Positions 1 to 5,889 of a DNA stretch of 9,127 bases are shown here, one piece after another. A program made the translations under genes and the position numbers. Origin of the DNA: Lentisphaerota bacterium. Its GTDB lineage: Bacteria; Verrucomicrobiota; Kiritimatiellia; JAAZAB01. Each line of letters begins with the position of its first letter. The stretch's first letter is position 1. The notes beneath the pieces were generated by a model that did not search any database, was not told the origin of the DNA, and was given only the letters and a program-made list of their open reading frames with translations. Location of the stretch: positions 1 to 9,127 of the forward strand of contig JACPGN010000063.1 of the NCBI GenBank assembly GCA_016182435.1, in the 5' to 3' direction.

Positions 1-1533
1 GTCCACGCTGGAATACCCGGCGCCGACCATGAACTGCCCGGTGCGCTTTTCTTCGACCTCGAAGACGAGGTCGTCGAGCGCCGGATCAAGCGTTTCGCGG
101 GGGAAGGCATTGACGGTTTCAAAGAAGCCCAGATTACGCAGGACATTTTCGCTGCGCCGGATGTTCACCTGGTTATACAGCTCGCCCGGCCGGATCAGTA
201 ACTCTCTGCGGATGACTTTGTCCTTGGTGCGGGTGTTTCCGCGGATATCAACATAGCGGATATTGACCAGGCTGCCTTCGGTAATGTCAAACTGAATATC
301 CACCACGGCGCCGGTCAATCGGGGCTTGAGCAGCGGTTTGACCATGGCGCGCATATACCCGCGGCTCTGGTAGTAGTCCCGCAGGTCATTGGCTGTTTTC
401 TGGATAAGTCCCATTGAGGCGATGGCGCCGGTCTTGAGCCGAACCACAGCAAGGAGATTGGACTCGGCGAACAGCTTGACGCCTTGCAGGCTGAGCGCGC
501 CGACGCGATACTGAGCGCCCTCTTCGATGGCATAAACGGCTTCCAGCTTGCCGCGCGCATAGGCGCGCACCTGCGGCTCGCCAATGCGGGCATCGAGATA
601 GCCGTGATTCTGGTAGAGCGCGCGCAACAACTCGCGATCGGCGTCAAGCTCTTCCGGCTCATAGACGCCGCGTTTGGTGAAAAAGGAGAAGATGTTCCAG
701 AGCCGCGGCTTGAGCGCCGCTTCCAGCTCCTCGGGCGGCACCGAAAGCTCCGCGACGGCCCGCTGGCGCCTGATGCCGGCCTTCAGGCGTTGCCAGGCGT
801 TGGGCGGCGCATAAGTATTGCCGGTAAAAGCCACTTTCCGCAGACTGGCGCGCTGCCCCTCCTTGACCGTCGCGGCAACCTGGGCAAAGGCGTTCGATTC
901 ATTCAGGTTGATCACCCAGGTGAAGTTGGCGTCATGATAATAGCGCTGGTGATACTCCGCCAATACCTTGCGGGACTGCACGCTCATGACGGCGTCATCC
1001 ACAAAATCGCCGACGGCCAGGTCCAGCCATTGGCGGATCTTTTTTTCGCCTATGGCTTCGGCGCCAAGCACGCTCACGGGCTTTTCCAGCCGGGGCCGCG
1101 GCGCGACCACATAAGTCAGGTCAAAAGCATCCGGCTTATCCTTGACCGGCGTAAGCTCGGAATCCACGAAGGAAAAACGCCCGGTATCCAGCAGGGTCCG
1201 CACGTCGCGGGTGATCCGGCGCTGATCAACTTCGTCGCCGGAGTGAACGCTTAAGTACCCGAAGACAAAGGCCTCGTCCGGCAACGTGAAGGTGCGCGAG
1301 ATTACTTTAACCTCGCGAATTAAGGCGGCGGCCGGGCTGGCCGCCGGCAGGCTGAACAAGGTAGCCGCCAGCAGATAAGCAAGTCCTGCGCAGCGGCCTC
1401 GAGTGTAGCGCGTTATTGATTCCTTGACATAAGGTAGGGTCCGTTCGCCGAACGGACCGCGGCGGTTTCGGCCCGCCTGCAACGCTATGCGTAGCATTGC
1501 GGGCAGGCGAAACCGCCCTACCAGGTGCGTCAT
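1..1533 (-). CDS. bamA: BamA, outer-membrane protein assembly factor (C-terminal barrel cut off by window edge)
   Basis: BamA is the central Omp85-family subunit of the machine that folds and inserts beta-barrel proteins into the outer membrane. The 511 codons visible here give a leader with a hydrophobic stretch around residues 49-66 and a likely Ala-rich cleavage site near residue 70. Five POTRA domains follow at roughly 71-136, 138-212, 228-328, 340-418 and 422-497. POTRA5 has the typical VDIRGNTRTKDKVIRREL and LRNLGFFETV segments, then VEEKRTGQFMVGAGYSS, where the barrel begins. The rest of the barrel lies beyond position 1. The ATG at 1533 is chosen because AAGG lies five bases upstream; the frame has no stop back to the end of dnaB, and an ATG at 1497 is an alternative. 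Residues 5-34 are encoded by a palindromic repeat, making the leader abnormally long. The gene follows dnaB by about 95 bp. Family assignment is firm; the start is uncertain. Confidence 0.9.
   Translation of the reverse strand, partial: MTHLVGRFRLPAMLRIALQAGRNRRGPFGERTLPYVKESITRYTRGRCAGLAYLLAATLFSLPAASPAAALIREVKVISRTFTLPDEAFVFGYLSVHSGDEVDQRRITRDVRTLLDTGRFSFVDSELTPVKDKPDAFDLTYVVAPRPRLEKPVSVLGAEAIGEKKIRQWLDLAVGDFVDDAVMSVQSRKVLAEYHQRYYHDANFTWVINLNESNAFAQVAATVKEGQRASLRKVAFTGNTYAPPNAWQRLKAGIRRQRAVAELSVPPEELEAALKPRLWNIFSFFTKRGVYEPEELDADRELLRALYQNHGYLDARIGEPQVRAYARGKLEAVYAIEEGAQYRVGALSLQGVKLFAESNLLAVVRLKTGAIASMGLIQKTANDLRDYYQSRGYMRAMVKPLLKPRLTGAVVDIQFDITEGSLVNIRYVDIRGNTRTKDKVIRRELLIRPGELYNQVNIRRSENVLRNLGFFETVNAFPRETLDPALDDLVFEVEEKRTGQFMVGAGYSSVD
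1433..1522. repeat. 90-bp nested palindromic element inside the bamA leader
   Basis: The ends are inverted (GGTAGGG at 1433-1439, CCCTACC at 1516-1522). Inside lie a perfect 10-bp inverted pair (GGCGGTTTCG at 1461-1470, CGAAACCGCC at 1508-1517) and a 38-bp imperfect palindrome at 1471-1508. A separate 21-bp hairpin at 1438-1458 (arms GGTCCGTTC and GAACGGACC) breaks the symmetry of the left arm. The 38-bp core recurs exactly, in the opposite orientation, at 5085-5122. The element is 90 bp, so it keeps the bamA frame and contributes 30 residues (VGRFRLPAML... to ...GERTLP). No clear target duplication is visible. Confidence 0.85.
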
Positions 1534-1628
1534 AGATGCCTTGTTGCGCCTAAAGCAAAAGTAAAGAAGCGTTAGACGCACAACACTAAAGAGCGAACAC
1601 CGTTTGCCGGGCAAGCTTGCCCCACTAA

Positions 1629-3095
1629 TCATGCTTCCCCTTCCAACACGCTGAGGGCCTCCTCGCCGAGGACGGCCGGCGCCATGCTTTCAAAGCGGAT
1701 GACTTCTTCGCGAAAGACGAGCCTGATCCGGCCGGTGGGACCGTTACGCTGTTTGGCGACAATGACTTGCGCCACGTTGGGATTGGCATCCAAGTCGTCG
1801 CCGCCGTAGCCGCTGTCCAACGCCTGCTTGTCTTTGGTGTCTTCCCGATATTTGCTGGGCCGGTAGAGGAGACAGACCACATCGGCATCCTGCTCGATGG
1901 CGCCGGAGTCGCGCAGGTCAGCCAGGCGCGGCTCGCCTTCGCGATCGCGGGCTTCCGGGGCGCGATTGAGCTGGCTGAGCGCCAGCACCGGAATTTTCAA
2001 TTCCTTGGCCATGTTTTTCAGCGAGCCGGAAATGAAAGCTATTTCCTGCTGGCGGCCCTCGCGACTGCGCTCGCGGGCATGCAGCAGTTGGAGGTAGTCC
2101 ACGACCAGCAGCTCGATGCCGTGCCGTTTTTTCATGCGGCGGGCCCGGGCGCGCAATTCCAGAATTTCCAGTCCGCCGGTGTCATCCAGGAAAATCGGCG
2201 CCTTCATCATGACATCGGCCGCCTGCATGAGCAGGCCATGGCTGGCCGGTGAGATCATGCCGGCGGCAATTTTATGGGCGGGCACGGCGGCATGACTGCT
2301 GAGCATGCGCAGGACAAGTTGTTCGCGGGCCATTTCCAGGCTGAAGATTCCCACCGGCCGGGGCTGGTTATCAGCCCGGCCCAGGGCAACCTGCTCGACG
2401 ATATTCATGGCCAAGGAAGTTTTGCCCATCGAAGGTCGTCCGGCCAGCACGATGAGTTCCTCGTTGTGCAACCCGAGCAGCATTTCATCGAGATCCTTGA
2501 AACCCGTCGGAATGCCGCTGAGGCCTTTCCCGGTTAACTTGATCTGCTCAATGAGCCCCATGGTTTGCTTTACCGTGGCGCTCCAGGGCAGCATGGCGCC
2601 GTGGGGCGTCCCGGAAATACCAAAGAAATCCTGCTCCACCTCGGCCAGAATATGGTCGGCATCCTGATCGGACGTGCAGCATTTATGCTCGGCGAGTCGC
2701 GCGCAGTCCACAATCCGCCGCAGGAGATGCTGCTGACGAACCATGTCTATATAGTATTCGGCGTGGGCCGCGGTGGGGATGGCGTCCAGCAAGTGGTTGA
2801 GGTAGGCGGCGCCGCCGATGGCATCCAGCTTGCCCTGGCCGGAAAGACGGTCGGCCAGGGTAAGCACATCAATAGGCCGCAGCGCCTTGGCCATGTCCTG
2901 CATGGCGGCGTAGATGACCTGGTGGGCGCGGCCGTAAAAGGAGTCGGCGGCGATTTGCCTCTCGATGCACAGATCCATCACTTTGGCCGCATCCAGGAGA
3001 ACGGCGCCCAGCACGCCCCGCTCAGCGTCTTCATTGAATAAAGACTTGCGTTCCTGATTCGCCACCGCGCCGGGGGCGCCGCTTGCCGTGGACAT
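1629..3095 (-). CDS. dnaB: Replicative DNA helicase DnaB
   Basis: DnaB is the hexameric, ATP-driven helicase that unwinds DNA at the replication fork and recruits primase. The 488-residue product has the usual length. An N-terminal DnaB domain covers about residues 20-125, and a linker leads to the RecA-like C-terminal domain, which starts at about GIPTGFKDLDEML (194-206). Visible motifs are Walker A GRPSMGKTS (219-227), FSLEM (251-255) with the catalytic Glu254, the Walker B-like VVDYLQLL (331-338), ALSQLNR (372-378), and DLRDSGAIEQDADVV (393-407). AKQRNGPTG at 447-455 carries the arginine-finger region. There is no intein. The ATG is preceded by TAGGAG, which overlaps the end of rplI; the spacer is only 4 bp, so the two genes are probably translationally coupled. 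All key motifs look intact. Confidence 0.97.
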   Translation of the reverse strand: MSTASGAPGAVANQERKSLFNEDAERGVLGAVLLDAAKVMDLCIERQIAADSFYGRAHQVIYAAMQDMAKALRPIDVLTLADRLSGQGKLDAIGGAAYLNHLLDAIPTAAHAEYYIDMVRQQHLLRRIVDCARLAEHKCCTSDQDADHILAEVEQDFFGISGTPHGAMLPWSATVKQTMGLIEQIKLTGKGLSGIPTGFKDLDEMLLGLHNEELIVLAGRPSMGKTSLAMNIVEQVALGRADNQPRPVGIFSLEMAREQLVLRMLSSHAAVPAHKIAAGMISPASHGLLMQAADVMMKAPIFLDDTGGLEILELRARARRMKKRHGIELLVVDYLQLLHARERSREGRQQEIAFISGSLKNMAKELKIPVLALSQLNRAPEARDREGEPRLADLRDSGAIEQDADVVCLLYRPSKYREDTKDKQALDSGYGGDDLDANPNVAQVIVAKQRNGPTGRIRLVFREEVIRFESMAPAVLGEEALSVLEGEA

Positions 3096-3099
3096 GCTC

Positions 3100-3549
3100 C
3101 TACTCTCCTACTACCCAGACTTTCAGCGAGGCCTCAACCTCGGGATGCAATTTGATCTTAACCGTGTAGACCCCCAGCTCGCGGATGGGTTCGGCTAACT
3201 GGATTTTACGCCGGTCAAGCTCAATTTTTTGCGCTTGCAGCGCCGCGGCTATGTCACTGGCATTGACCGAGCCGAAGAGCTTGTCGTTTTCGCCCACTTT
3301 CACCGGAATGGTGCAGGAAAGGAGTTCAATGGCCTGGGCCAATGCCAGCGCGGCGGCGCGCTCTGCCTGCGCGCCGCGCTCGCGCGCCAGGCGGTTTTTT
3401 TCCACTGCTTTCAGGGCGGCCGGGCTGACCGGGGCGGCCAACTTGCGGGGCAAAAGATAATTACGGGCATAGCCCTCGGCCACCTTCACGGTCTGGCCTT
3501 CCAATCCCAGCCCGGCCACGTCCGCCATCAGGAGTAATTCGCGCGCCAT
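3100..3549 (-). CDS. rplI: 50S ribosomal protein L9
   Basis: L9 binds 23S rRNA near the L1 stalk and helps hold the reading frame during translation. At 149 residues it has the usual bacterial length. The N-terminal RNA-binding domain is clear (ELLLMADVAGLG, then VKVAEGYARNYLLPRKLA at about 21-38). A long Ala/Glu/Arg-rich connecting helix follows at about 42-75, then the C-terminal domain with KLFGSVNASDIAAAL and a KIKLHPEVEASLKVWV ending. One signature position that is usually Gly (LLPRG in many homologues) is Lys here (LLPRK), which is probably tolerated. The ATG has GAAAGG about 11 bases upstream. The gene starts 15 bp after rpsR and ends 4 bp before dnaB, forming the packed core of the operon. 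Confidence 0.97.
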   Translation of the reverse strand: MARELLLMADVAGLGLEGQTVKVAEGYARNYLLPRKLAAPVSPAALKAVEKNRLARERGAQAERAAALALAQAIELLSCTIPVKVGENDKLFGSVNASDIAAALQAQKIELDRRKIQLAEPIRELGVYTVKIKLHPEVEASLKVWVVGE

Positions 3550-3564
3550 ATAAATTAAGCCTTT

Positions 3565-3822
3565 CTATCGAACCAGTCCCATAACCCGCGCCCGGCGGAT
3601 CGCGCGCGTCAACTGGCGCTGCTGCCGGGCAGTTGTGCCCGTAATCCGGCGCGGCATGATTTTGCCATGCTCGGTCATAAATTTCTTTAACAGTTCGCTA
3701 TCCTTGTAGTCAATGCGCAGAACGTCTTTCAGATAGCGGGCCCTTTTTTCTTCCGAGAAAAAGCCGAAGCTCTCCCGCGGTTCCCGTTTGCGCATAGTTT
3801 TCTTTTTCTTAATTCTCTTCAA
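3565..3822 (-). CDS. rpsR: 30S ribosomal protein S18
   Basis: S18 sits on the small-subunit platform and pairs with S6. The 85-residue product shows the family core [18 protein letters not shown] followed by [20 protein letters not shown] and [10 protein letters not shown] at the C-terminus. The N-terminal arm is very basic ([13 protein letters not shown]). I use the TTG at 3822 as the start because a perfect GGGAGG lies five bases upstream; an internal ATG at 3795 would remove the basic arm and has no such site. There are no cysteines, so it is the zinc-independent type. It precedes rplI by 15 bp and is separated from ssb by a repeat-rich spacer of about 245 bp. Confidence 0.95.
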   Translation of the reverse strand: MKRIKKKKTMRKREPRESFGFFSEEKRARYLKDVLRIDYKDSELLKKFMTEHGKIMPRRITGTTARQQRQLTRAIRRARVMGLVR

Positions 3823-3827
3823 GCCAA

Positions 3828-3833
3828 CCTCCC
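3828..3833 (-). promoter_or_regulatory. Shine-Dalgarno site of rpsR (supports TTG start)
   Basis: GGGAGG in minus-strand orientation, five bases before the TTG at 3822. It is the strongest ribosome-binding site in the spacer and decides the unusual start. A GC hairpin (3837-3851) ends three bases upstream of it. Confidence 0.75.
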
Positions 3834-3836
3834 AAT

Positions 3837-3890
3837 GCGGGCTATGCCCGCCGCGTCACTCCGCGAAGCGCTTCGCAAGCGGCGTGGCAA
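3837..3890. repeat. Two GC-rich hairpins upstream of rpsR
   Basis: A perfect hairpin GCGGGC-TAT-GCCCGC lies at 3837-3851. Beside it is a perfect 14-bp palindrome GCGAAGCGCTTCGC at 3863-3876, flanked by CCGC and GCGG-type arms up to about 3883. Both would be transcribed in the rpsR leader. They belong to the same class of GC-rich palindromes that fill other spacers here. They could also affect translation of rpsR, but nothing in the sequence proves regulation. Confidence 0.7.
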
Positions 3891-3910
3891 CCCAGAAAAT
3901 CTCCTCCTCG

Positions 3911-4045
3911 GGCGGATCCGCCTATGGCGGAAACCACTGATTACACTGATAACACGGATGGGGAAAGCCAGCCCCTATATTCCTTATCAGTGCTATCCGT
4001 GCCATCCGTGGTTCCCGCCTGGGCGGGTCCGCTTCAGGCGGAAAC
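3911..4045. repeat. Composite repeat in ssb-rpsR spacer: 24-bp direct repeats flanking inverted 9-nt units
   Basis: Two 24-bp direct repeats, 3911-3934 and 4022-4045, share the pattern GGCGG(A/G)TCCGC...GGCGGAAAC. Between them lie three 9-nt units CAC(T/G)GATNN at 3935-3961. Three more occur in opposite orientation at 3984-4010, closed by AACCAC/GTGGTT ends, giving a large imperfect inverted repeat with a 22-nt loop. A CCCGCC-TG-GGCGGG hairpin lies at 4014-4027. CACNGATNN arrays are, from memory, common intergenic repeats in environmental bacteria. Short open frames across this spacer reflect the 9-nt periodicity and are not genes. Confidence 0.85.
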
Positions 4046-4067
4046 ATTCTTGTTTTTTATTGCGTCC

Positions 4068-4517
4068 CTAAAACGGCAAGTTATCGTCATCCCCCTTGTC
4101 TTCGCTCGCGGCCGGCGGTTCAGCAGTCGCGGCCGGCGTGGCCGGTCGTTGAACTTCCCCGGAGGCTTCGCTTTGTTCGGCGGGCTGTTTCAGCCGGTCG
4201 AGGAACTGGATGCGATCGGCATTCACCCGCAACATGTTTTTCTTTTCGCCGTCCTTTTCCCATTGCTCGTAACGGAGCGATCCTTCCACCATGATAGAGG
4301 ACCCTTTTTTTAGATATTCGCCGGCCGTTTCGGCCTGTCTTTCCCAGGCTACGACATTGACATAACACGTTTCTTCCTTGGCCTCGCCCGAGGCTGTCCG
4401 ATACTTACGGTTCAAAGCCATCCTTAGATCGGCGACGGCCTTGCCGGACGGGATATAGCGCACTTCGGGGTCGCGCGTCAGATTGCCGATTAGAAAAACC
4501 CGGTTTAGATAGGCCAT
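4068..4517 (-). CDS. ssb: Single-stranded DNA-binding protein SSB
   Basis: SSB coats single-stranded DNA during replication, repair and recombination and recruits partner proteins through its C-terminal tip. The 149-residue product has an OB-fold over about residues 1-108 (LNRVFLIGNLTRDPEVRY, VNVVAWERQAE, GSSIMVEGSLRYEQW), with the DNA-stacking aromatics expected of the family, including Trp58 and Trp86. A flexible Pro/Ala/Glu-rich linker (about 111-140) leads to the acidic tip DDDNLPF, a close match to the usual DDDIPF. The ATG at 4517 has a perfect AGGAGG nine bases upstream. It sits between rpsF and rpsR, the standard bacterial place for ssb, but the spacers on both sides are unusually long and repeat-rich. 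Confidence 0.97.
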   Translation of the reverse strand: MAYLNRVFLIGNLTRDPEVRYIPSGKAVADLRMALNRKYRTASGEAKEETCYVNVVAWERQAETAGEYLKKGSSIMVEGSLRYEQWEKDGEKKNMLRVNADRIQFLDRLKQPAEQSEASGEVQRPATPAATAEPPAASEDKGDDDNLPF

Positions 4518-4526
4518 GATATTATT

Positions 4527-4532
4527 CCTCCT
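4527..4532 (-). promoter_or_regulatory. Shine-Dalgarno site of ssb
   Basis: AGGAGG in minus-strand orientation with a nine-base A/T-rich spacer to the ATG at 4517. It is the strongest ribosome-binding site in the window and fixes the ssb start. Confidence 0.85.
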
Positions 4533-4644
4533 GATTGATGAATGCTCTACCGTTTACATCTGTAAAACCTTGCACTCTACAACTCATCTGGCTGGTTTTT
4601 CCGCCTCGGCCGACGCGAGGTTATCCTTTGCCCTCCGGGCTTCG

Positions 4645-4750
4645 GTGGGCAGGCCGTTGTCCGTCTTCTCCGGTCTGTCGTCCCGCCTCTGGCGGGATAA
4701 ATCTGGCGCTCGCCCCGCGTTACGCGGGGTCAGTTGTCTGTCGTCCGTCT
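4645..4750. repeat. Hairpins and GTTGTC-type repeats between ssb and rpsF, running into the rpsF 3' end
   Basis: Two perfect hairpins lie here: TCCCGCC-TCT-GGCGGGA at 4681-4697 and CCCCGCG-TTA-CGCGGGG at 4713-4729. The loop of the second one is the rpsF stop codon (TAA on the minus strand). Around them are related stretches GTTGTCCGTCTTC (from about 4652) and GTTGTCTGTCGTCCGTCTTC (4733-4752). The stretch at 4730-4743 is found again, 14 of 14 bases inverted, in the Rhs gene at 7371-7384. Neither hairpin has a T-run, so they are not clear intrinsic terminators. Confidence 0.8.
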
Positions 4751-5031
4751 TCAGGCAGGGATGCCGCAGCCAGGGTCTGCCCGCCTGCCCAAGCCCGGCC
4801 AGGGAGCTCGGCCAGGGTGATTTGCGCGCGGAACACGTCGGGGTTCAGCTTAAACCGCTCGCTGAGCGCCGCAATTTTTGCGGGAGCGAGGGTGAAGGTT
4901 AACTGCACGTAAAAACCGGCGTCCTTTTTCTTCAACTTTTCAATTTCCATGCGGATTTTCTCAAGTTTTTCTTCCAGCGTCTGCTCGGTTACCGGCAACG
5001 CTAATATAATCAAACCCTGATATTTTTTCAC
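4720..5031 (-). CDS. rpsF: 30S ribosomal protein S6, unusually short core with repeat-derived tail
   Basis: S6 binds the small-subunit platform together with S18. The N-terminus KKYQGLIILALPVTE matches the first beta strand, followed by a helix (EEKLEKIRMEIEKL, about 20-33). DAGFYVQLTFTLAPAKIAAL and FKLNPDVFRAQI match strand 3, helix 2 and strand 4. The stretch that usually lies between helix 1 and strand 3, namely strand 2 and its loop (roughly 18-20 residues), seems to be missing. Residues 76-103 (PGRAWAGG... to ...DGRQTTDPA) extend beyond the normal fold, and the last nine come from a dispersed repeat. I use the GTG at 5031 because AGAGGAAAG lies just upstream and the product then begins as S6 proteins do; the open frame extends to 5148 through a palindrome. 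Identity is good from position and ends; integrity of the fold is uncertain. Confidence 0.85.
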   Translation of the reverse strand: MKKYQGLIILALPVTEQTLEEKLEKIRMEIEKLKKKDAGFYVQLTFTLAPAKIAALSERFKLNPDVFRAQITLAELPGRAWAGGQTLAAASLPEDGRQTTDPA

Positions 5032-5065
5032 GTTCTTTCCTCTCATCCTGCCGCTTGTTGTAATG

Positions 5066-5156
5066 TCAGTCTTGTGGTCTGATTGCCTGCCCGCAATGCT
5101 ACGCATAGCGTTGCAGGCGGGCGGCATTGAATTTCGCAACCTACCCACAAGACTGA
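5066..5156. repeat. Nested palindrome between pth and rpsF; second copy of the bamA-leader core
   Basis: Perfect 12-bp inverted arms, TCAGTCTTGTGG at 5066-5077 and CCACAAGACTGA at 5145-5156, enclose a 38-bp imperfect palindrome at 5085-5122. The 38-bp core is the exact reverse complement of 1471-1508 in the bamA leader. Its stem pairs about 17 bases per side with a few G-T or mismatched positions. On the transcript it lies in the pth-rpsF spacer, upstream of the rpsF ribosome-binding site. It could damp transcription or protect an mRNA end, but no T-run follows. Confidence 0.85.
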
Positions 5157-5195
5157 ACGGTTACCCTCGTTTTCGATGTTACTTGCCCGGCGCCT

Positions 5196-5777
5196 TCAGG
5201 CGTTAAACTTATTCATGGCGGCCGGGGCTCCGTTGGCCACCAGGTAGAGCGCCGCATCGGCAGCCCTTGCGACCATGGCGCGCACGGTATCCCGCAGTTC
5301 GGCCGCAAAAGGCTTCAGCACGTGCGCAACCAGATCCGTACCTGCCCCGTGCCCCGCGGGGTTTTCCCTTCGGCCAATGCCCAGTCGCAAGCGGGCAAAC
5401 TGGTCCTGGCCCAAATGCTCGAGAATGGAAAGCAAACCCTTGTGCCCGCCGCCGCCGCCACCCACCCGAATGCGCAGGCGGCCCAGCGGCAGATCAGCGT
5501 CATCGAGAATAATGAGCACTTCGCTCAGGCTGATTCCCAGCGAGCGGGTTAAAGCCGCCACCACCGGCCCGCTGCGGTTCATGTAGCCCCCCGGTTTGAC
5601 CAGCAGGAGCTTCTCGGTGTCAAGCATTGTCCGCGCCAGGCGGGCGTGAAACCGGAAACTGCGCCGCAGCGCGCAGCCACAGCGCTCAGCCAGGGCGTCA
5701 ATGACCGCAAAGCCGACGTTATGCGGCGTGTGCTCATATTCTTTACCGGGATTGCCCAAACCCACAATTAGTTTCAC
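5196..5777 (-). CDS. pth: Peptidyl-tRNA hydrolase
   Basis: Pth cleaves the ester bond of peptidyl-tRNAs that drop off the ribosome and so recycles tRNA; it is essential in most bacteria. From the GTG at 5777 the product is 193 residues, the normal size. It opens with KLIVGLGNPGKEYEHTPHNVGF, which carries Asn9 and the catalytic His19. KPGGYMNRSG contains Asn67, and ILDDADLPLG contains the catalytic Asp at 92. GGGGHKGLLSI and FARLRLGIGR follow. At the position of E. coli Asn114 this protein has Lys113. The GTG is chosen by homology of the N-terminus and a purine-rich GGAAAGTGAGG just upstream. The frame stays open to 5981, but those extra 68 codons are an Rhs fragment and repeat sequence, not Pth. 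The gene heads the housekeeping cluster. Confidence 0.95.
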   Translation of the reverse strand: MKLIVGLGNPGKEYEHTPHNVGFAVIDALAERCGCALRRSFRFHARLARTMLDTEKLLLVKPGGYMNRSGPVVAALTRSLGISLSEVLIILDDADLPLGRLRIRVGGGGGGHKGLLSILEHLGQDQFARLRLGIGRRENPAGHGAGTDLVAHVLKPFAAELRDTVRAMVARAADAALYLVANGAPAAMNKFNA

Positions 5778-5822
5778 GACCTCACTTTCCAGGAAGCCCG
5801 GTAAGTGATCCTTTTCTTTTCC

Positions 5823-5884
5823 GGAAATTTGATTCAACCTGCCCCACATGTCATAGTCATAGGCAACGCTGTAGTCGGATACGG
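5823..5884 (-). pseudogene. Leftover Rhs YD-repeat fragment, in frame with pth
   Basis: Minus-strand translation just upstream of pth reads DYSVAYDYDMWGRLNQIS, a standard YD (Rhs) repeat. It matches QVAYGYDAFGRLNQIS (residues 48-62) of the Rhs protein further upstream. The DNA is similar as well (compare 5827-5870 with 8685-8730). There are no flanking repeats of the same gene, so it is a remnant. It has no stop before the pth GTG. Confidence 0.8.
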
Positions 5885-5889
5885 TCATT

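Noticed and set aside
484..1254. A 256-codon plus-strand open frame
   Set aside because: It is the antisense shadow of bamA, whose POTRA domains are unmistakable on the minus strand. Its translation shows no recognisable domain.
1767..3041. Several plus-strand open frames of 66-161 codons
   Set aside because: All lie opposite dnaB motifs and reflect GC-rich codon bias; none has a convincing start site or family resemblance.
3935..4010. Possible CRISPR array
   Set aside because: Units are 9 nt, contiguous without spacers, and switch orientation.
3835..4071. Plus-strand open frames in the ssb-rpsR spacer
   Set aside because: They follow the 9-nt repeat periodicity (TDYTDNTDG, SVLSVPSVV) and have no coding character.
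5032..5195. S6:S18-binding leader motif upstream of rpsF
   Set aside because: Such autoregulatory leaders are known in many bacteria, but the hairpin here is explained by the dispersed palindrome and I could not place the CCG-containing motif with confidence.
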